The notes under the pieces were generated by a model. It had not been told where the DNA came from and made no database searches. It saw nothing but the letters and a program-made list of their open reading frames with translations. The translations under genes were made by a program, and so were the position numbers. From the IMG/VR virus record IMGVR_UViG_3300006037_000005, positions 62,001 through 126,000 of that record: a stretch of DNA of 64,000 nucleotides; one strand, given 5' to 3'. Of the stretch, positions 41,513 through 49,521 are shown in pieces (positions within the stretch are counted from its first letter, which is position 1; each line of letters begins with the position of its first letter). The DNA comes from a virus.

Positions 41513-42427
41513 ATGAAAATAACAGGACTGTATCACAGTAGAGATTTAGATGGCTATACATCTGGTGCTATCATTAAAAGAAAATATCCAGAGGCAACAA
41601 TGATTGGGTGGGATTATGGACAGCCAATTCCAGATATTAAAGATCAAGATCTGGTAATAATGGCTGATATATCATTCCCAATGAACGATATGCACCTTTT
41701 ATCAAAAAATAATGGTGGTAATTTCGTTTGGATTGATCACCACATTTCTGCTATAAATGATTATAAAGCTTATCTTGAAGAATATTCTGCTATTATAGAT
41801 GGAGAAACATTCTTAAAAGATTCAAATCTGAAAACAACAAAATCGGCTTGTGAACTTTGTTGGGAATTTTTCTTTCCAGATGAAAATATGCCTCTTGCTA
41901 TAAATTATCTTGGTGTCTATGATACTTGGAGAGAAAAAGGTACTGAAAGATGGAACTGTGAAATTGAACCTTTCCAATATGGTATGAGAATTCTGTGTGA
42001 TTCACCAAAAACATTCCCAGACGAAATTTTTAACAATGATTTAGAATTCAACAAATCAGTTATTTCAAAAGGTATAACAATACTTGATTTCATGGACAAA
42101 TACAATCAGGAACAATGCAAACACGCTTTTGAATCAGAAGTTTTTGGTAAAAAAGCAATATGTTTAAATACAACAGGTCTTGGTTCAGCAGTTTTCTCAA
42201 GCAAATGGAATCCAGATGTTTATGATATTATGATTGTTTTTAAATTCGATGGTAAGAAATGGAAATTCTCAATCTATACAGAAAAAGATGATATTGATGT
42301 TTCCAAATTTGCTAAATCAAAAGGTGGTGGTGGACACAAAGGGGCATCTGGCTTTGAAATTTCTGATATAACAGAGATTTTCCCACAAATAAGCGATGAT
42401 ATGGATTTAAAACAAATATACTGGTGA
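41513..42427 (+). CDS. DHH/DHHA1-family phosphoesterase
   Basis: The 304-residue protein has 'YHSRDLDGYTSGAI' (Asp11 and Asp13), 'LVIMADISF', and the family motif DHH (75-77, 'WIDHHISAI') in the N-terminal domain. The DHHA1 glycine motif GGGGHKGASGF lies near residue 270. This matches the DHH group with RecJ, NrnA and oligonucleotide/phosphodiester hydrolases. It may degrade short oligonucleotides or cyclic dinucleotides; the latter would suit defence against CBASS-type signalling, but nothing in the sequence decides this. Confidence 0.78.
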   Translation: MKITGLYHSRDLDGYTSGAIIKRKYPEATMIGWDYGQPIPDIKDQDLVIMADISFPMNDMHLLSKNNGGNFVWIDHHISAINDYKAYLEEYSAIIDGETFLKDSNLKTTKSACELCWEFFFPDENMPLAINYLGVYDTWREKGTERWNCEIEPFQYGMRILCDSPKTFPDEIFNNDLEFNKSVISKGITILDFMDKYNQEQCKHAFESEVFGKKAICLNTTGLGSAVFSSKWNPDVYDIMIVFKFDGKKWKFSIYTEKDDIDVSKFAKSKGGGGHKGASGFEISDITEIFPQISDDMDLKQIYW

Positions 42428-42534
42428 AAAAGAGAAAGACAATAGATGAAGATTTTAAACCTTTGACAATAAAACCATATGTTGTGATCATAGCAATCTG
42501 GCTAATTTTGTTTTATATCTACAATTTTCTATGA
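42424..42534 (+). CDS. 36-residue single-pass membrane peptide
   Basis: A GTG at 42424 overlaps the DHH stop (GTGA) and the TGA at 42532 overlaps the next ATG (ATGA). The 36 codons read 'KKRKTIDEDFKPLTIKPYVV' followed by 'IIAIWLILFYIYNF': a basic head and one membrane helix. The double 4-bp coupling supports translation although it is very short. Confidence 0.55.
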   Translation: MKKRKTIDEDFKPLTIKPYVVIIAIWLILFYIYNFL

Positions 42535-43034
42535 AATTGGCTGATGAAATTTGTAGATATTTACCAAAAACAGTTATATCTTCTCCATACGATGTTGGGT
42601 TACCAAATTCTTTCATAGGAAATTTTGAGGCTGACTATTTTAAACTATCTAAAGCACAAATTCTTACTGAATATGAAGTTAAAATATCAAAATCTGATTT
42701 CAATAACGATTTCTTGAAGACTTGCTATAAATCTAATAAACACAATCTCATTAAAGATGGTAAAAGGTGTAACAGATTTTATTTCGTTTGCCCAAAAAAT
42801 TTGATAAAAATATCAGAAGTGCCAGAATATTGTGGACTCATCTATTATGAAAATAGAAATTTTTCCACAATCAAAACTGCACCACTAATAACAAAGAAAA
42901 TTCTTATGAAAAAGGAGGATTTGTTTTATAAAATTTCTTTGAGAGAGAAGGCTTATAGGATAAAATTGTTTGACTTACAAAGTAAATACAAAAAGTTAGA
43001 GAAACAGATCAATGATAATAAATCTAAACGATAG
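42531..43034 (+). CDS. MmcB-like putative nuclease or DNA-repair protein
   Basis: The 167-residue protein contains 'ILTEYEVKISKSDFNNDF' and 'DGKRCNRFYFVCPKNLI', corresponding to the E-x-K and following strand of MmcB/PD-(D/E)XK-type proteins, in which 'E.K.S..DF..D' precedes a 'CDRLYFAVP'-like strand. The C-terminus is a basic coiled helix. A nuclease role is inferred from this pattern. It overlaps both neighbours and shares the operon with the DHH enzyme. Confidence 0.58.
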   Translation: MKLADEICRYLPKTVISSPYDVGLPNSFIGNFEADYFKLSKAQILTEYEVKISKSDFNNDFLKTCYKSNKHNLIKDGKRCNRFYFVCPKNLIKISEVPEYCGLIYYENRNFSTIKTAPLITKKILMKKEDLFYKISLREKAYRIKLFDLQSKYKKLEKQINDNKSKR

Positions 43035-44796
43035 TGGTGAACAAATAAATTCAAAAGCAAAATCCACAATTTTACAAGGTTTAGAAATTCTATCGCCAGA
43101 TGTTGATCCTCTTCTATCAGAATCTATTCTAGACAGCATTACCAAATCAGAACTTTCAAAAATAGATTCTCTGCCGAACGCTAGTATAGATTTGTGTGAT
43201 ATAGAAATCCAAAAAGAAATTTCTATCCCAAAAACAGATGTTTGTGATTTACAAAATCCCATCCTAAAAAAACAATCAGATATAAAACAAGAATTGTTGG
43301 CTTCTGGAGTAGATTTAGATAATATATTATACAATCTAACAGAAGAACCAAAACAAGATCCATGTGTAGATTCTTATATAAATGATTTAAAAACATTATC
43401 AAACAATCTATACAAGGAATCTCTAAAATTACAAGATTATTATAAAATTTTAAACGACAATTTTGATCATTTCATAAAGATTCAGTTTCCCATACTTTTA
43501 AAATCTTATTTTTTAATATTTCTTTCAAAATCAGAGAATAAGAATGACATCTTAATAAGAATAAAATCTAAAATAAAAGATTATTTCACAGAAGACCCAA
43601 ATTCTGAATATTCTGATAATAATGAATTTTATAATTTTTATTCAAACATATTGAATTTAATTTCTGAATATTCAGAATTTTATATAGATCCGACTAAAAA
43701 AGGATCTATAATAGTTGATATACAAGCATTTCTCGGCAAGAATACTGCCCTAAATAGAAAACACAACAATTTTTTATCAGATATTGACAGTAATATTTTT
43801 GATTTGAATATTGACTATAATAATTTTAAAATAGATTTCAAAAATAATCAATCAAATACCTTCAATACATTTTTAAATGTTGGATTCAGAGGACCAGATC
43901 AGGATTCTGCTTTAAATATAGAAAAATTTTTTCTAGATAACAGGACAATAAGAGCAGATTCTATCAGAAATCTTGATATAAATTCTTATTCTGAATTTTT
44001 AAAATCAAATATAAAGGATTTTGTAGAATTCTTTAATACTTTGATTTCCTATAAAATATCTGATACTTCTATTTATACTGATATTGAAAACTCTCTCTAT
44101 GAAGATTTAGAAAATTCAAATATTAATTTCAAAAAAATATCAAATGCTTTAGAATCTATAAATAATATACAAAATCCAGAATACGCCAAAAAACAGATAC
44201 TTAACATAAAGAAATGTGGTGAGACTATACAGATACCAATCACAGAAGATATTGATATCAAAGAAGATATTTCAAAACAAGGTGAATCTTCATATTCTCA
44301 ATCTGACATAACAAGGATTTCTTATTGGAGACAATATGCAAAATATCTTACATTAACTTCAACAGCCTTACCAAACACTTGGTCTGTTGGTTTAATTCTC
44401 CCCAATGGCACTAGAGTTCCACTACCAACAATATACATAGCTGTTGTAGCATTTTATTTTGCACCAGTTTTAACAGTGGTGTTTATAACAATAAATGGTA
44501 TTGTTATATTACCAACAATTTATCAAATCCATCAAATACCACTTGATGAAGCAAGATCGCTGATTCTTTTTGGCACTAAAGGCTCTAATATAACAATAAG
44601 ACAGAAAAAAACAGGTAACGAGATTTTGAATTTGCCTGTTATAAAGGGGGTTAATATTGATCCAATATCAAGTCTTATTTTACCTTTCAAAAAAGACGAT
44701 TTACCTATTCTGGAAAGAATGTCTTTAAGAAATATCGTGTTCTTGAATTATTTGAGGATGTGGATAACTAATATTTCATCATATATGGGATTATAA
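43012..44796 (+). CDS. large probable virion protein with C-terminal hydrophobic region
   Basis: Residues 1-430 of this 594-residue protein are mainly helical and Asn/Asp/Lys-rich with many short repeats of S-D/E. At about 435-510 there is a distinct region: 'ISYWRQYAKYLTLTSTALPN', then hydrophobic 'IYIAVVAFYFAPVLTVVFIT' and 'INGIVILPTIY'. The size and position beside other virion genes suggest a tail- or baseplate-associated protein. The hydrophobic part could insert in a membrane during infection (inference). A terminator follows at once. Confidence 0.55.
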   Translation: MIINLNDSGEQINSKAKSTILQGLEILSPDVDPLLSESILDSITKSELSKIDSLPNASIDLCDIEIQKEISIPKTDVCDLQNPILKKQSDIKQELLASGVDLDNILYNLTEEPKQDPCVDSYINDLKTLSNNLYKESLKLQDYYKILNDNFDHFIKIQFPILLKSYFLIFLSKSENKNDILIRIKSKIKDYFTEDPNSEYSDNNEFYNFYSNILNLISEYSEFYIDPTKKGSIIVDIQAFLGKNTALNRKHNNFLSDIDSNIFDLNIDYNNFKIDFKNNQSNTFNTFLNVGFRGPDQDSALNIEKFFLDNRTIRADSIRNLDINSYSEFLKSNIKDFVEFFNTLISYKISDTSIYTDIENSLYEDLENSNINFKKISNALESINNIQNPEYAKKQILNIKKCGETIQIPITEDIDIKEDISKQGESSYSQSDITRISYWRQYAKYLTLTSTALPNTWSVGLILPNGTRVPLPTIYIAVVAFYFAPVLTVVFITINGIVILPTIYQIHQIPLDEARSLILFGTKGSNITIRQKKTGNEILNLPVIKGVNIDPISSLILPFKKDDLPILERMSLRNIVFLNYLRMWITNISSYMGL

Positions 44797-44798
44797 AG

Positions 44799-44828
44799 AG
44801 AAGCCAGGATGCTATTGCCCTGGCTTCT
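44799..44828 (+). terminator. terminator after the 594-aa virion gene
   Basis: AGAAGCCAGG (44799-44808) pairs with CCTGGCTTCT (44819-44828) across a 10-base loop. It lies 2 bp after the stop at 44796. The T-run is weak. Confidence 0.75.
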
Positions 44829-44916
44829 AATGATCTGTTATCTGCGTCCCTACATAGATGTGGAATTGATAACAGATCGGGATAGAAAAAGCGTCTTATG
44901 GCGGTAATCGCAGACG
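44829..44916. ncRNA. candidate structured RNA element
   Basis: Between convergent genes and after a terminator, this GC-richer segment has an 11-bp stem, GATCTGTTATC (44832-44842) with GATAACAGATC (44868-44878). A second stem follows, CGTCT with AGACG (44892-44896 and 44912-44916), enclosing GCG-GTAAT-CGC. Two adjacent hairpins suggest an RNA element. Strand and expression are unknown. Confidence 0.35.
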
Positions 44917-44954
44917 AGATTTCATAATCTTTATGTTTTCGTTGTGTTAAAGTT

Positions 44955-45341
44955 TCAGAATTCCTCTGATAAATCCTCTATCATATATTTATATTTTTGA
45001 TCCCAAAAATCTTGATCACATAGAAGCAATAATCCATTTTCTTCCATATATACAACTGTTTCACTAAGTTTAGAGATTTCATCAAGAATTTCCTTTAGAT
45101 TACCGACATTCTTGAATATGAAACCAGTTGAGATTTCCTTATCAGATAGAAATTGTAGGATCTCTTTTAGATCTATGGAGAATTCCTGATCAAAAGGGTT
45201 CTTCATTTTGGGGTATTGTTTTATACCCACATAAAACAAAAGATTGTCTCTATCAAAATTCGCTGTTATTGGTGTTTTTATTTTATCTGTTTCAAGAGCA
45301 AATAAGCTATAAGTTAAATTATCATCAACTACGTTCCACAT
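44955..45341 (-). CDS. hypothetical protein
   Basis: The 128-residue acidic protein has beta strands in the first half ('LTYSLFALETDKIKTPITANFD', 'LLFYVGIKQYPKM') and helices in the second ('VGNLKEILDEISKLSETVVYM'). No family is recognised. It is the last gene of the leftward operon that begins near the sigma-54-like site at 46388. Confidence 0.55.
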   Translation of the reverse strand: MWNVVDDNLTYSLFALETDKIKTPITANFDRDNLLFYVGIKQYPKMKNPFDQEFSIDLKEILQFLSDKEISTGFIFKNVGNLKEILDEISKLSETVVYMEENGLLLLCDQDFWDQKYKYMIEDLSEEF

Positions 45342-45354
45342 AATTTTAAATTAT

Positions 45355-45663
45355 TTATGATAAAGTATTTATTTCTTCAAGTATCCTAAGTTTCTCAAGG
45401 ATTGTATCTTTGCCATAGCCATGTGGCTTGAGGAGTTTCTTTTCAACAATTCTCAAATCTTCCCTTAATTCAAGAATTCGTATCTGATCAATCAAAATCG
45501 GACAACTTTGCGGTATTGGTGTTCTACTATCTGTATCACCATCAACTTCTTTTGATGATTTTTCACAAACATAAACAGATTCACTAAAAGATTCACCACT
45601 ATATTTACAAAATTTACATTCTGAACATGATGATATTTGGGTAACAATATTGACTTTAATCAT
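45355..45663 (-). CDS. Cys-rich hypothetical protein
   Basis: The first half of this 102-residue protein holds 'CSECKFCKYSGESF' and 'VYVCEKS', then 'PQSCPIL': a set of five or six Cys residues that could bind zinc or an iron-sulfur cluster. The C-terminal half is a basic helix pair. The pattern is typical of small phage proteins with a C-x-x-C knuckle. Its function is unknown. Confidence 0.58.
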   Translation of the reverse strand: MIKVNIVTQISSCSECKFCKYSGESFSESVYVCEKSSKEVDGDTDSRTPIPQSCPILIDQIRILELREDLRIVEKKLLKPHGYGKDTILEKLRILEEINTLS

Positions 45664-45672
45664 AACAATTTG

Positions 45673-45943
45673 TTATTCTGTCGTTATAGTTTCCTCTGGT
45701 ACATTGTTGCTTGATTTACCAGATTTCTTGATGTGGTCGGATTGTATCTTACCTCTACAATCTGACCAATAGATATATCTACTCCCATCCACAAATCTAT
45801 ACATGGTGCAACCATCGTGTTCAAACAACTTCTCCACAGTAAAGTTTCCATTTTTAACCGTTGATTTTAACCGTTGATATAGGCTCTTCCTTACAAGAAA
45901 CTGCAATAAACAGTAAACCGATTACTATCGACAATTTTTTCAT
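45673..45943 (-). pseudogene. lipoprotein gene interrupted by a 13-bp tandem duplication
   Basis: The ATG at 45943 starts 'MKKLSIVIGLLFIAVSCKEE', a lipoprotein signal peptide with lipobox A-V-S-C, but the frame stops after 'TVKING'. The other frame, ending at 45673, gives 'TVKNGNFTVEKLFEHDGC' and 'YRFVDGSRYIYWSDCRGKI'. A tandem repeat TTTTAACCGTTGA (45852-45864 and 45865-45877) causes the shift: removing one copy fuses both parts into an 85-residue lipoprotein that fits the 1-bp gap to the upstream gene. It may be a phase-variable gene now off, or a recent mutation. Confidence 0.7.
45852..45877. repeat. 13-bp tandem duplication
   Basis: Two exact copies of TTTTAACCGTTGA lie directly side by side inside the lipoprotein gene. 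The unit is not a multiple of three, so gain or loss of a copy switches the reading frame. Confidence 0.9.
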
Positions 45944-45944
45944 A

Positions 45945-46331
45945 TTATTTGTTTTCTAATTTCTTTTTATCTGCTTTAACTACATTTTTAACCCTTTGGT
46001 AAGTTAATTCAAGATCTTTAGCAACTTCACTTATGCTTTTGCCAGAATTTAACAATTTTCTTATTTTGTCATTTTTTGTCTCTCCTTTTGGTGCTTTTGG
46101 CTCTTGAGAATTTGTAATTTTTGATTGAGATTTTGTGAAAGATGCCAAAATATCTTCAATATTTGAAGAATTGAAATCTTGGTTGGATGTTTCTGAAACT
46201 TTCTTTGCTATTTCCCACCCTTTCTTAGAATCTTGATATCTTTTACCAAGAGATAGTGCCAAACTTCTAACATTGTTTGGTTGAAAGTTTAAAACTTCTT
46301 GTGTCAATTGAATTTTTGCTGTTGTTGCCAT
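45945..46331 (-). CDS. putative DNA-binding protein with C-terminal helix-turn-helix
   Basis: The 128-residue protein has a central Ser/Pro/Lys linker ('SKITNSQEPKAPKGETKND') and a C-terminal HTH: 'KIRKLLNSGKSISEVAKDLE' then 'LTYQRVKNVVKADKKK', typical of a resolvase- or MerR-like recognition unit. The N-terminal ~60 residues are helical. It is the first gene after a sigma-54-like promoter (46388-46403). It is probably a regulator or nucleoid-type protein. Confidence 0.62.
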   Translation of the reverse strand: MATTAKIQLTQEVLNFQPNNVRSLALSLGKRYQDSKKGWEIAKKVSETSNQDFNSSNIEDILASFTKSQSKITNSQEPKAPKGETKNDKIRKLLNSGKSISEVAKDLELTYQRVKNVVKADKKKLENK

Positions 46332-46387
46332 GATTTTTGCTTTTTAAATTTTTAGAATGATTTATTAAATTCCTTATATAAATTATT

Positions 46388-46403
46388 GCAAAAATCGTGC
46401 CAA
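46388..46403 (-). promoter_or_regulatory. sigma-54-type promoter upstream of the HTH operon
   Basis: On the minus strand TTGGCACGATTTTTGC gives -24 (TTGGCACG) and -12 (TTGC) boxes with correct spacing, followed by an AT-rich stretch with TTTATATAA. The distance to the ATG at 46331 is about 57 bp. The same 16-mer is at 31699-31714. Confidence 0.75.
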
Positions 46404-46442
46404 GTTTTATAAATTATCTTTTGATACATTGGAAAGGTTTCA

Positions 46443-46485
46443 TTGACATGACAAACTGACATATTGTGTCAGTTTGTCATGTCAA
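46443..46485. terminator. 19-bp perfect hairpin terminator
   Basis: TTGACATGACAAACTGACA (46443-46461) pairs exactly with 46467-46485 around the loop TATTG. It overlaps the last codons of the minus gene 46477-46755. On the plus strand a T-run follows the right arm. It also contains the TGACA units of the dispersed repeat and lies about 40 bp upstream of the sigma-54-like site. Confidence 0.8.
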
Positions 46486-46755
46486 TTTTTTGATTATTGA
46501 TTCCAAATTTGCAGTTTTTGGTTTTTTACCTTTGTCAAATAATATTTCTAAACTTGTTATAGTTCTATATCTTTCTGTTACAATAATTTTGTATCCAACA
46601 TCATCTAAATTGAAACAAATATAATGGTGCTTCCACATAGATTTTATTTTATTCTTACCCTCGATCCTTTTCGTTTTTATACTAGATTCCAATAGAGCTT
46701 TATAAATAATTTGAACCAGTTCTTTTCTTTTATCATAAATAGAAACTTTTTCCAT
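46477..46755 (-). CDS. hypothetical protein
   Basis: The 92-residue basic protein uses the ATG at 46755 ('MEKVSIYDKRKELVQIIYKA'). The longer ORF start at 46872 would run through the divergent PurB start and is rejected. Strands such as 'HHYICFNLDDVGYKIIVTERY' are followed by a C-terminal helix. No family is recognised. It is divergent from the PurB-like gene (39-bp gap). Confidence 0.55.
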   Translation of the reverse strand: MEKVSIYDKRKELVQIIYKALLESSIKTKRIEGKNKIKSMWKHHYICFNLDDVGYKIIVTERYRTITSLEILFDKGKKPKTANLESIIKKLT

Positions 46756-46794
46756 AATATAATTATATAAAAATTTTGAATTAGTTTCAAAGTT

Positions 46795-48168
46795 ATGGAG
46801 TATAGAAAAATGATGAATAGCATATCCCCAGTTGATGGAAGATATGCAAAAAAATTGGAAAATGTTAACCAATATTTTTCAGAGATAGGAATAATAAAGG
46901 CAAAAATATTGGTTGAAGTTGATTATTTGGAATTCATATCAACAGAATTTTCAAAAGATTGTGATATTGAAAAAATAAGAAAATATATACATAGCCTCGA
47001 AGATTTTTTGTTGTATGACAATATCAAAATGATTGAATCTGTAACAAAACACGATACAAAAGCCATAGAATATTTCTTGAGAGAGGTTCTTACCGATACG
47101 GACCAAAAACATTTAATACCTTTCATACATTTTGGCCTGACATCACAAGATGTCGTAAGTTTTTCATATAATTATAATATCTTAAATTTCAGAGTTGAAT
47201 TATTTGAACCGTTGTTTAGAAGTTTAACAAGAAAGATGCTTGATATTGGACAAGAAAGATTTGAAAACAGATTTATAACAAGAACCCATGGGCAACCAGC
47301 TATCATAGCAAATTCTTTTAATGATGAAGTTTTTGTTTTATATAGAGATAGAATAAAAGCACAATATTTAAAACTTGAGAGGATAAATCAAGAAGTTAAA
47401 TTTGGTGGTGCTATTGGCAATCTCGATGCACACTATACTGTGAAACCAACAAATTGGGAATCAAAAATGAATGATTTCATGAAAAATTTTGGTTTAAAAA
47501 GACAAATCCGTACGACACAGATAGAAAATTATGAACATTTGGTCGAGTATCTCGATATAACAAAAAGAATCAACAATATCTTAATAGATTTCTGTAGAGA
47601 TTTTTGGTATTATATTTCAATTGGATATATTAAAATCAAAAAAGATGAGAATTCTATTGGTAGTTCAACAATGCCCCAAAAAATAAATCCTATTTTGTTT
47701 GAAAATGCTGAGGGGAATCTAGAATATGCAAACTGTCAAATATCTTTCTTATCTGATAAACTTCTGAAATCAAGATTACAAAGAGATTTGACAGATTCAA
47801 CTGTCATGAGAAATATTGGTGTTGTATTTAGTCATTGTGTTTTGGCTTATGAAAATATTATTGATGCAATATCAAACACATCACCTAATATTGATAAAAT
47901 GGAATCTGATGTTCAAGAAAATGGTCAAGTTCTATCAGAAAAAATTCAAACAATTTTAAGATTTTACGGTCATAGTGATGCATATGAAATTATAAAAGGT
48001 CTATCAATGGGTGAAAAAATACCGATGTCTGAAATGCAGAATAGGATAGATGATATAATCAATGAAAACACATTTGTCTCTATTGTCAAAACTAATACAC
48101 CATCTTTTAATAAGGAAACAGAGGAATATTTAAAGATCAAAGAATTAATAAAATCGTATCAAATATAA
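46795..48168 (+). CDS. purB: adenylosuccinate lyase (PurB)
   Basis: The 457-residue protein is complete: 'SISPVDGRYAKKLENVNQYF' at the start as in bacterial PurB, 'HFGLTSQDV' (112-120), 'TRTHGQPA' with His165, and the fumarase/lyase signature SSTMPQKINP (290-299) with the catalytic Ser. All key residues look intact, so it should be active. PurB cleaves adenylosuccinate and SAICAR. In phages with a PurZ it also releases dZMP from 2-aminoadenylosuccinate. It therefore pairs with the PurA/PurZ-like gene at 21916, although 24 kb away. The ATG at 46795 or at 46810 may be used. Confidence 0.9.
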   Translation: MEYRKMMNSISPVDGRYAKKLENVNQYFSEIGIIKAKILVEVDYLEFISTEFSKDCDIEKIRKYIHSLEDFLLYDNIKMIESVTKHDTKAIEYFLREVLTDTDQKHLIPFIHFGLTSQDVVSFSYNYNILNFRVELFEPLFRSLTRKMLDIGQERFENRFITRTHGQPAIIANSFNDEVFVLYRDRIKAQYLKLERINQEVKFGGAIGNLDAHYTVKPTNWESKMNDFMKNFGLKRQIRTTQIENYEHLVEYLDITKRINNILIDFCRDFWYYISIGYIKIKKDENSIGSSTMPQKINPILFENAEGNLEYANCQISFLSDKLLKSRLQRDLTDSTVMRNIGVVFSHCVLAYENIIDAISNTSPNIDKMESDVQENGQVLSEKIQTILRFYGHSDAYEIIKGLSMGEKIPMSEMQNRIDDIINENTFVSIVKTNTPSFNKETEEYLKIKELIKSYQI

Positions 48169-48206
48169 GGAAAACAATATTTTTACACAAGAATGATATA
48201 CTCTCT

Positions 48207-48602
48207 GTGGAGATATTTGATGGAGAGAAATATGGCAAATTCTTTAAAACAGAATCTAGAAAAAACATATTTTCAAGGAAAATTGCTTCTTATAAACTTG
48301 TATCAGATTATCCAGGCTTTCAGCCAGTTAATGTGTCTCTAAATTCTTTTGAATCTGTTATGAATAAAAATATGCTTAAATTAAAGGAACCTGGTATTAT
48401 CCTGCAATTTAATAAAGATTTGGAAGCATTCACCTTGCCTATGGTATTGGTCACAATGAAATCTAGTGGTAATATTAAACACGATTTCTTGGTAAAAGAT
48501 TCTTATGATGAAGCAGTGAAAATTGGTGGGGATATGTTATTAGGAGGAGAAGGTTTTATTAGAATAGATGTTGATAACGACAATATTTATATTGCAAAAT
48601 GA
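48207..48602 (+). CDS. hypothetical protein, GTG start
   Basis: The 131-residue protein begins with GTG at 48207 ('EIFDGEKYGKFFKTESRKNI'). The same frame is open further upstream ('KTIFLHKNDILS') but has no ATG, so the true start is uncertain. The middle contains 'PGFQPVNVSLNSF', the end 'GGEGFIRIDVDNDNIYIAK'. No family is recognised. It follows purB by about 40 bp and overlaps the next gene by 4 bp. Confidence 0.55.
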   Translation: MEIFDGEKYGKFFKTESRKNIFSRKIASYKLVSDYPGFQPVNVSLNSFESVMNKNMLKLKEPGIILQFNKDLEAFTLPMVLVTMKSSGNIKHDFLVKDSYDEAVKIGGDMLLGGEGFIRIDVDNDNIYIAK

Positions 48603-48919
48603 TAGTAAGAAACAACAATTTGATAGACAAAACCATAAGTTTAGATCTTTCACCAAACATAAATATAAATTTAACAAAAGATGAATATGATAATCTTGTT
48701 AAATCTTTGTGTCAGTCGATGTCTGAAGAAATTGAACAATCTCACAAGAGAGAACAAAAATCTCTAAATAGGAATAAGCAGGTTAGTGATTTAATAGAAG
48801 ATGTTAGGAATTTCTTTTATGATTGTGATGGTTTCTGTATTAAAAGAGATTTAACAGAATTAAAAGATCAAAACTTACAGGTTATACTTGATAAATATGA
48901 TGAACTTCTTGGCTTTTAA
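48599..48919 (+). CDS. hypothetical protein
   Basis: The 106-residue acidic protein starts in the stop of its neighbour (ATGA). It has a beta-like start ('DKTISLDLSPNININL') and then helices ('DEYDNLVKSLCQSMSEEIEQSHKREQ'). No family is recognised. It is convergent with and overlaps 48916-49521 by 4 bp. Confidence 0.55.
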   Translation: MIVRNNNLIDKTISLDLSPNININLTKDEYDNLVKSLCQSMSEEIEQSHKREQKSLNRNKQVSDLIEDVRNFFYDCDGFCIKRDLTELKDQNLQVILDKYDELLGF

Positions 48920-49521
48920 TTTTTTGATGATAAAGCACCTGCTTCGTGCATAGATACACCATTCTTGAAAAGATAACTCAAATGTTCATATTGTTTTTTT
49001 GAACATTTCTTTTCTTTTATTATCTCTTTGACTATATTTGTGAAAAATCTGTTATTCACATTATTGTTGTATTTGTTAGGTAAAGAATTGAATTTCTTAA
49101 CAATATCTGAAATTTGTGTACTAGAAAATGTAATAATTTCCTTATCTGCGGCAATTCTTTTTGGTGTTTCTTGTTTCAAATCAGAAATTATGGTAGTACT
49201 AACGGGAGCAAAATTGAGATTTTCAAAATTGTTGTATTTACAATATAATCTTTCACACTTAGGGCAAAATTCAAGAGAGGTCAATTTGTTGTTTGAACAA
49301 TAAAAGACAAAGCATTCTCTTGGTGAACCTTTTAAAGAAATTAGTTTATTCACACTACAATTGAAAAATCCATCAACAATACCGAATTGAACTGGTATCT
49401 CTCTTAAATTTCTGTGTGAAATATCAACATTTCCTTTAACATCGATAGTTAAATCCTTGTTGATTGTGTAATTTCTGACACCATTGCTATCTAACCAATC
49501 TTTAATTTTCTCTCCTGTCAT
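48916..49521 (-). CDS. leucine-rich-repeat-like paralogue without the RLSKFR tag
   Basis: The 201-residue protein has the N-cap 'MTGEKIKDWLDSNGVRNY', the strand 'LTIDVKGNVDISHRNLREIP' and about three repeats ('LISLKGSPREC', 'LTSLEFCPKC'). A different ~90-residue helical C-terminus follows ('FFTNIVKEIIKEKKCSKKQYEH'), ending 'HEAGALSSKN'. The lack of the tag separates it from its paralogues and may mean another destination. Confidence 0.65.
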   Translation of the reverse strand: MTGEKIKDWLDSNGVRNYTINKDLTIDVKGNVDISHRNLREIPVQFGIVDGFFNCSVNKLISLKGSPRECFVFYCSNNKLTSLEFCPKCERLYCKYNNFENLNFAPVSTTIISDLKQETPKRIAADKEIITFSSTQISDIVKKFNSLPNKYNNNVNNRFFTNIVKEIIKEKKCSKKQYEHLSYLFKNGVSMHEAGALSSKN

